Under the pieces are notes generated by a model. It had not been told where the DNA came from. It was given only the letters and a program-made list of their open reading frames with translations, and searched no databases. A stretch of 35,859 bases of DNA. It comes from JAATFY01 sp049276515 (GTDB lineage: Bacteria; Pseudomonadota; Alphaproteobacteria; UBA9219). Position 1 is the first letter of the stretch. Each line of letters begins with the position of its first letter. Shown here piece after piece: positions 32,400 to 35,859 of this stretch. The position numbers were made by a program, and so were the translations under genes. Location: the NCBI GenBank assembly GCA_049276515.1, contig JBASWO010000163.1:1-35859 (forward strand), read 5' to 3'.

Positions 32400-33659
32400 A
32401 TGAGTAAGCAACAGGTTCATATCGTAGGCGCAGGTGTCGCCGGACTTTCAGCGGCGCTGCAATTATCGCTAGCGGGTGCTGATGTGCATCTCTATGAAGC
32501 GACGCCTTTTGCCGGTGGTCGTTGCCGTTCTTTTCATGACCGCGAACTTGATTGTCGTATTGATAATGGCAATCACCTTGTCCTGAGTGGCAATGTCGCT
32601 ATTCACGATTATCTCTTTTTATCCGGCGCTCTCGATACGATGGGTGGCCCTGGCGAGCCCATCTTCCCTTTTATGGATCTTGAGACGGGTGAACGCTGGG
32701 TCTCACGGATGAGCAAGGGTATTATCCCTTGGTGGATTTTTGATAAAAAACGCCGGGTAGCTGGCACAAAGCCATCTGATTATCTATCGATGCTCAAAAT
32801 CCTGATGTCTTCTAAGAATGACACGATAGCTCAGCGCCTTGATACGGAGAGCGTTCTGTATCGCCGGTTCTGGGAACCTATGGTAATCGGCGTTCTTAAT
32901 ACGGAAGCTGAGATCGCTTCAGCTTCAATGCTAGCGAATGTTTGCCTTCAGAGTTTTGCCGCTGGCGGACGCGCCTGCATTCCCCTCATCCCCAAAATAG
33001 GCTTATCAGAGAGTTTTGTTGATCCGTGCTTGAATGTCTTGCAACAAAACGGCACCACCATTCACTACAATCACCGTTTGCGCGGCGTCCAAGTTGAAGG
33101 GGTACAGATCACGCGCCTTGATTTTGGTAATGGCAGCATCGAAGTTCCACCAGGTGATTGGGTCGTTTTGGCACTACCAGCGTGGGCTATAAAAGATATT
33201 TTGCCAAATCTTTCCGTGCCCAATGATTTCAGATCTATCATTAATGCGCATTATAAAGTTCAGGTGCCCAGCAACCCGGCAGGATTCACAGGCCTTGTTG
33301 GTGGTGTTGCTGAATGGTGTTTTGTACGTGATGGCGTTGCATCCGTTACATTAAGCTGTGCGGAGCGTTATGAAGAAACGCCGGTGCGTGATATGGCGAA
33401 TGCGATTTGGGCAGATTTAGCGAAACTCTTTGACCTTGATCCTGCCAAAGTACCGCCGCATCGTATTTTCAAAGAAAAATATGCAACTTTCACAGCGACA
33501 CCTGAGCAGAATGCGCGTCGCCCTCTTCCCTTTGATTTCCGCTGGCAGAATTTGGCTCTCGCAGGTGAGTGGACTGCAACCGGGCTTCCTTCAACAATCG
33601 AAGGCGCCATCCGCTCTGGCATCAAAGCGGCACAAGTTGTTATACGTTGGAATAGCTAA
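32400..33659 (+). CDS. hpnE: Hydroxysqualene dehydroxylase HpnE
   Basis: FAD-dependent amine-oxidase-fold enzyme that reduces hydroxysqualene to squalene, completing HpnC-HpnD-HpnE. It has 419 residues; HIVGAGVAGLSAALQLSLAG (FAD Rossmann motif), YEATPFAGGRCRS, DNGNHLVLSG, VLNTEAEIASASM, and a C-terminal FAD contact LAGEWTATGLPSTIEGAIRSG are all in order. The ribosome binding site is weak (coupled to hpnD). The next gene opposes it one base away. No squalene-hopene cyclase follows in the window. Confidence 0.94.
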   Translation: MSKQQVHIVGAGVAGLSAALQLSLAGADVHLYEATPFAGGRCRSFHDRELDCRIDNGNHLVLSGNVAIHDYLFLSGALDTMGGPGEPIFPFMDLETGERWVSRMSKGIIPWWIFDKKRRVAGTKPSDYLSMLKILMSSKNDTIAQRLDTESVLYRRFWEPMVIGVLNTEAEIASASMLANVCLQSFAAGGRACIPLIPKIGLSESFVDPCLNVLQQNGTTIHYNHRLRGVQVEGVQITRLDFGNGSIEVPPGDWVVLALPAWAIKDILPNLSVPNDFRSIINAHYKVQVPSNPAGFTGLVGGVAEWCFVRDGVASVTLSCAERYEETPVRDMANAIWADLAKLFDLDPAKVPPHRIFKEKYATFTATPEQNARRPLPFDFRWQNLALAGEWTATGLPSTIEGAIRSGIKAAQVVIRWNS

Positions 33660-33660
33660 C

Positions 33661-34302
33661 CTAAGCTCTAGGCGTAATCGTACGCGAAGGCCTGTATATA
33701 TGTCTTGCCAGTAAAGGTACGCCGCTTACATAGGCCAATTGTTTTAAAACATCTTCTGGCTTTTGATCTGCACTCACTACATGCACGCGCCCGCCATAAT
33801 AACCCATCAACTCAGCAACATAGTCTCTGTATTTAGCCAAACGGACTTCAAAAATATCGGAACGATCATCTTTACGTAGCGCTATACCTGCGCTCGCATT
33901 TTGTTCATTACGACTCTGAACACGAGCACGCAAAACCTCATCTGTCACATCCAGACGTACGACACATATGTGATCACGAGCAAAACCTTGTTCGCCTAAT
34001 AAGTTATCCAAAAATTCAGCTTGCGACAGAGCGCGTGGAAATCCATCAAAAACCAAGTCACCCGTCATTTCACCAACGCGCTTCTGTACCAAAGGTGTAA
34101 CAATATCTTCGCCAATAATAATGTCGCCATTCGCCATAAGTTGGCGGGCTTTGAGGCCGAGAGGCGTATCTTTCGCAGCCTCATCTCGCAGGATGTCACC
34201 GGATGTTATGACACCGAAGCCGCTTTTTTGAAGCAGGTGTGATATTGTGCTTTTACCAGAGGCTGGTGGGCCAATAACAATAAGGGCAAAATCTTCCGAC
34301 AT
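33661..34302 (-). CDS. Adenylate kinase-like nucleoside monophosphate kinase
   Basis: 213 residues. P-loop VIGPPASGKST replaces the usual GPPGAGKGT. NMP-binding ITSGDILRDEA and the family motif FDGFPRALSQAEFLD are present, as is the C-terminal RKDDRSDIFEVRLAKY. The insert between RVQSRNEQ and RKDD is short, so it has a small lid without the zinc-binding lid of long adenylate kinases. It could be a second adk or a kinase with altered nucleotide preference. The usual chromosomal adk sits in the ribosomal protein spc region, so this looks like a paralogue. It starts at ATG 34302, and the 73 bases before it to nrdB hold no feature I can support. Confidence 0.8.
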   Translation of the reverse strand: MSEDFALIVIGPPASGKSTISHLLQKSGFGVITSGDILRDEAAKDTPLGLKARQLMANGDIIIGEDIVTPLVQKRVGEMTGDLVFDGFPRALSQAEFLDNLLGEQGFARDHICVVRLDVTDEVLRARVQSRNEQNASAGIALRKDDRSDIFEVRLAKYRDYVAELMGYYGGRVHVVSADQKPEDVLKQLAYVSGVPLLARHIYRPSRTITPRA

Positions 34303-34375
34303 TATAACAACCTGCTAAACGCATAAAATATACGAACAGGTTAGTTTTAAATGTTTCAGAAAGTCAAATAGTTGC

Positions 34376-35368
34376 TTATTCCGCATCTTCGGTAGCATTG
34401 GCCGTCGATGCAAAAGCCTCATCCCAAGTACCCTTGGTCGCAGCTTTTGAGTATTCGGTAGCTCTAGCTTCAAAGAAGTTAGCGTGTTCAGCACCATTTA
34501 ACATTTCATCCATCCATGGCAGTGGGTTTTTCGCCACGCGATAGATAGGTTGCATGCCAAGCTGGGTGAGACGACGATCAGCAATGTAACGGATGTAAGC
34601 TTTCACATCATCAGCCTTGAGACCTTCGATACCACCTAATTCAAACGACAAATCAATGAAGGCATCTTCATGATCAACGATTGTATCGCAAGCAAGGTAG
34701 AGCTCGCGCTGGAAACTATCGGTCCAGATGAACTTGTTTTCATCGGTGAAGGTACGGAACAAACGGATGATGGAATGCGTATGCAGGGTCTCATCGCGTG
34801 CTGACCATGTCACGATCTGCCCCATGCCCTTCATTTTATTGAAGCGCGGGAAGTTCATGAGCATCGCGAAGGATGCGAACAATTGCAGACCTTCAGTGAA
34901 GGCACCAAACACAGCCAAAGTACGTGCAATCTCAATCGGGCTTTCGACCGTGAAGTTTTGCATATAGTCGTATTTGTCTTTCATTTCCTTGTAGCGAAGG
35001 AAAGCCGAATATTCGACTTCAGGCATACCGATCGTATCAAGCAAATGCGAATAGGCCGCGATATGGATGGTTTCCATATTGGAGAAGGCCGAGAGCATCA
35101 TCTGAATTTCGGTCGGCTGAAAAACTTGGGCATATTTCTTCATGTAGCAGTTATTGACTTCGACGTCGGCCTGCGTGAAGAAACGGAAAATTTGTGTCAG
35201 CAGATTACGCTCACTGGCGGTTAGCTTTTGACGCCAATCTTTAATGTCGTCCGCAAGTGGAACTTCTTCAGGCAGCCAATGAATTTGCTGCTGCTTATGC
35301 CAGGCTTCGTAAGCCCAAGGATAGCGGAAGGGTTTGTAAACAGGATTAGGGGTCAAAAGTCCGGACAT
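34376..35368 (-). CDS. nrdB: Class Ia ribonucleotide reductase beta subunit
   Basis: Provides the tyrosyl radical for ribonucleotide reduction with NrdA. It has 330 residues. Dinuclear-iron ligands are present: Asp68 (TQADVEVN), Glu99 and His102 (NMETIHIAAYSH), a later Glu in AFTEGLQLF, and Glu/His in RDETLHTHSI. The radical Tyr is Tyr106 in the same IHIAAY motif, so the protein should be radical-competent. GAGAGG precedes the ATG. nrdA is not next to it in this window; the upstream neighbour, 20 bases away, is a membrane protein gene. No convincing NrdR box was found in that gap. Confidence 0.95.
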   Translation of the reverse strand: MSGLLTPNPVYKPFRYPWAYEAWHKQQQIHWLPEEVPLADDIKDWRQKLTASERNLLTQIFRFFTQADVEVNNCYMKKYAQVFQPTEIQMMLSAFSNMETIHIAAYSHLLDTIGMPEVEYSAFLRYKEMKDKYDYMQNFTVESPIEIARTLAVFGAFTEGLQLFASFAMLMNFPRFNKMKGMGQIVTWSARDETLHTHSIIRLFRTFTDENKFIWTDSFQRELYLACDTIVDHEDAFIDLSFELGGIEGLKADDVKAYIRYIADRRLTQLGMQPIYRVAKNPLPWMDEMLNGAEHANFFEARATEYSKAATKGTWDEAFASTANATEDAE

Positions 35369-35388
35369 ATGTGCCTCTCTAAATATAT

Positions 35389-35859
35389 CTACATTGAGCC
35401 AGATTCACGGAGGACTGGCAACCCTTGTTCCTGATGTAAAACACGGAAAGTGGTGCATAAATAAACGCTTCCTGCCGCTAAAACCGTTGCCTGGGAAAAG
35501 CCCAAAACAATGCTCAAACCCTGAACAAAAAGAGCAGATTGCGGCTCGGCCACCGATACCAAGACGATCACTGGAATCAGGAAAACAGCGATCAAAATCA
35601 GCCAGACCACCGAGACCATGCATAAATGCCCCCAGACAATCCGCCACCACTGATTGTCTGTCATGCGCCAACTGCTTTTGATCGGCGATGAAACACCGCA
35701 CAACACCATAGTTCCCACCAGCGAAAATTTAAGACCAACATAAATGCAGCCGCCAAGAGCCAAAACCGCGATAACCATCATCATGATGCGGATATCACCT
35801 TTGATCAGGCTCGACATAATAAAGGCACCCAAGCCACCAATGGCCGCTATACCAACCAC
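35389..35859 (-). CDS. Multi-pass membrane protein, N-terminus outside the window
   Basis: At least 156 residues. The frame opens at the window edge with GTG, but the real start is probably beyond it. Hydrophobic segments are seen at about residues 24-50, 80-105 and 113-135, and a soluble C-terminus (FRVLHQEQGLPVLRE) follows. The composition and helix pattern resemble the membrane domains found in glycerophosphodiester-phosphodiesterase-associated or DUF4013-like proteins, but I cannot assign a family. It is just upstream of nrdB on the same strand and may share its transcript. Confidence 0.6.
   Translation of the reverse strand: MVGIAAIGGLGAFIMSSLIKGDIRIMMMVIAVLALGGCIYVGLKFSLVGTMVLCGVSSPIKSSWRMTDNQWWRIVWGHLCMVSVVWLILIAVFLIPVIVLVSVAEPQSALFVQGLSIVLGFSQATVLAAGSVYLCTTFRVLHQEQGLPVLRESGSM

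Noticed and set aside
35369..35388. NrdR box before nrdB (GATATATTTA)
   Set aside because: Only the AT core resembles the box, the flanking ACAC/GTGT bases are missing, and a second box is absent.
1..35859. Search for CRISPR arrays, insertion sequences, att sites, toxin-antitoxin or restriction genes
   Set aside because: No regularly spaced repeats, transposase, integrase or recognisable defence genes were seen by reading; the window appears to be ordinary chromosome apart from the pilus cluster.

Overview
The window looks like chromosomal DNA of a free-living alphaproteobacterium of moderate GC content (judged by eye, a little under 50%). The arguments are the hopanoid/squalene block hpnABCDE, a two-subunit succinyl-CoA:3-oxoacid CoA-transferase, a MaeB-type malic enzyme, and a PilN-type (IVb) pilus cluster. 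No rRNA, transposase, phage gene, plasmid gene or CRISPR array was seen. I cannot place it below class level.

Layout from left to right. (1) 1-2214, minus strand: an OmpR-type regulator whose receiver lacks the phospho-acceptor Asp, then folK and folP (the latter cut by the window edge). (2) 2313-5333, minus strand: a three-gene outer-membrane/periplasmic metal operon (DUF2946 protein, DUF1775/YcnI-like protein, TonB-dependent receptor), most likely for copper. (3) 5467-8151: an orphan DUF2268-like metallopeptidase, a small exported protein, tRNA-Arg(ACG), a GT2 glycosyltransferase and a small unknown ORF. (4) 8336-10615: rplU, rpmA, obgE and an exported protein of unknown function. (5) 10612-15585: a GT4 glycosyltransferase, scoA-scoB, and convergent maeB. 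(6) 15768-19679, plus strand: a membrane-bound hybrid histidine kinase and a receiver-EAL protein, probably one transcript. (7) 19692-28342, minus strand: a compact pilus/secretion operon of seven genes: PilN-like secretin, Ig-PilP fusion, GspE-like ATPase, GspF-like platform protein, two bitopic proteins in GspL/GspM positions, and a pilin-like protein with its own promoter. (8) 28552-33659, plus strand: hpnA-hpnB-hpnC-hpnD-hpnE, which makes squalene from farnesyl diphosphate and carries the hopanoid-associated epimerase and glycosyltransferase. (9) 33661-35859, minus strand: a short-lid adenylate kinase homologue, nrdB, and a truncated membrane protein.

How the parts may work together. The kinase plus EAL pair beside the pilus operon suggests control of pilus activity or attachment through cyclic di-GMP, but no direct link is visible in the sequence. 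The most unusual region is the pilus cluster. Its PilP-like protein carries two Ig-like domains, its pilin-like protein lacks the usual Glu5, and its GspL-position gene contains a run of nine C on the coding strand that could act as a slippage switch. The genome is very compact: convergent gene pairs end within 0-12 bases of each other, and the only clear intrinsic terminator next to the tRNA is built from the last codons of the opposing gene.
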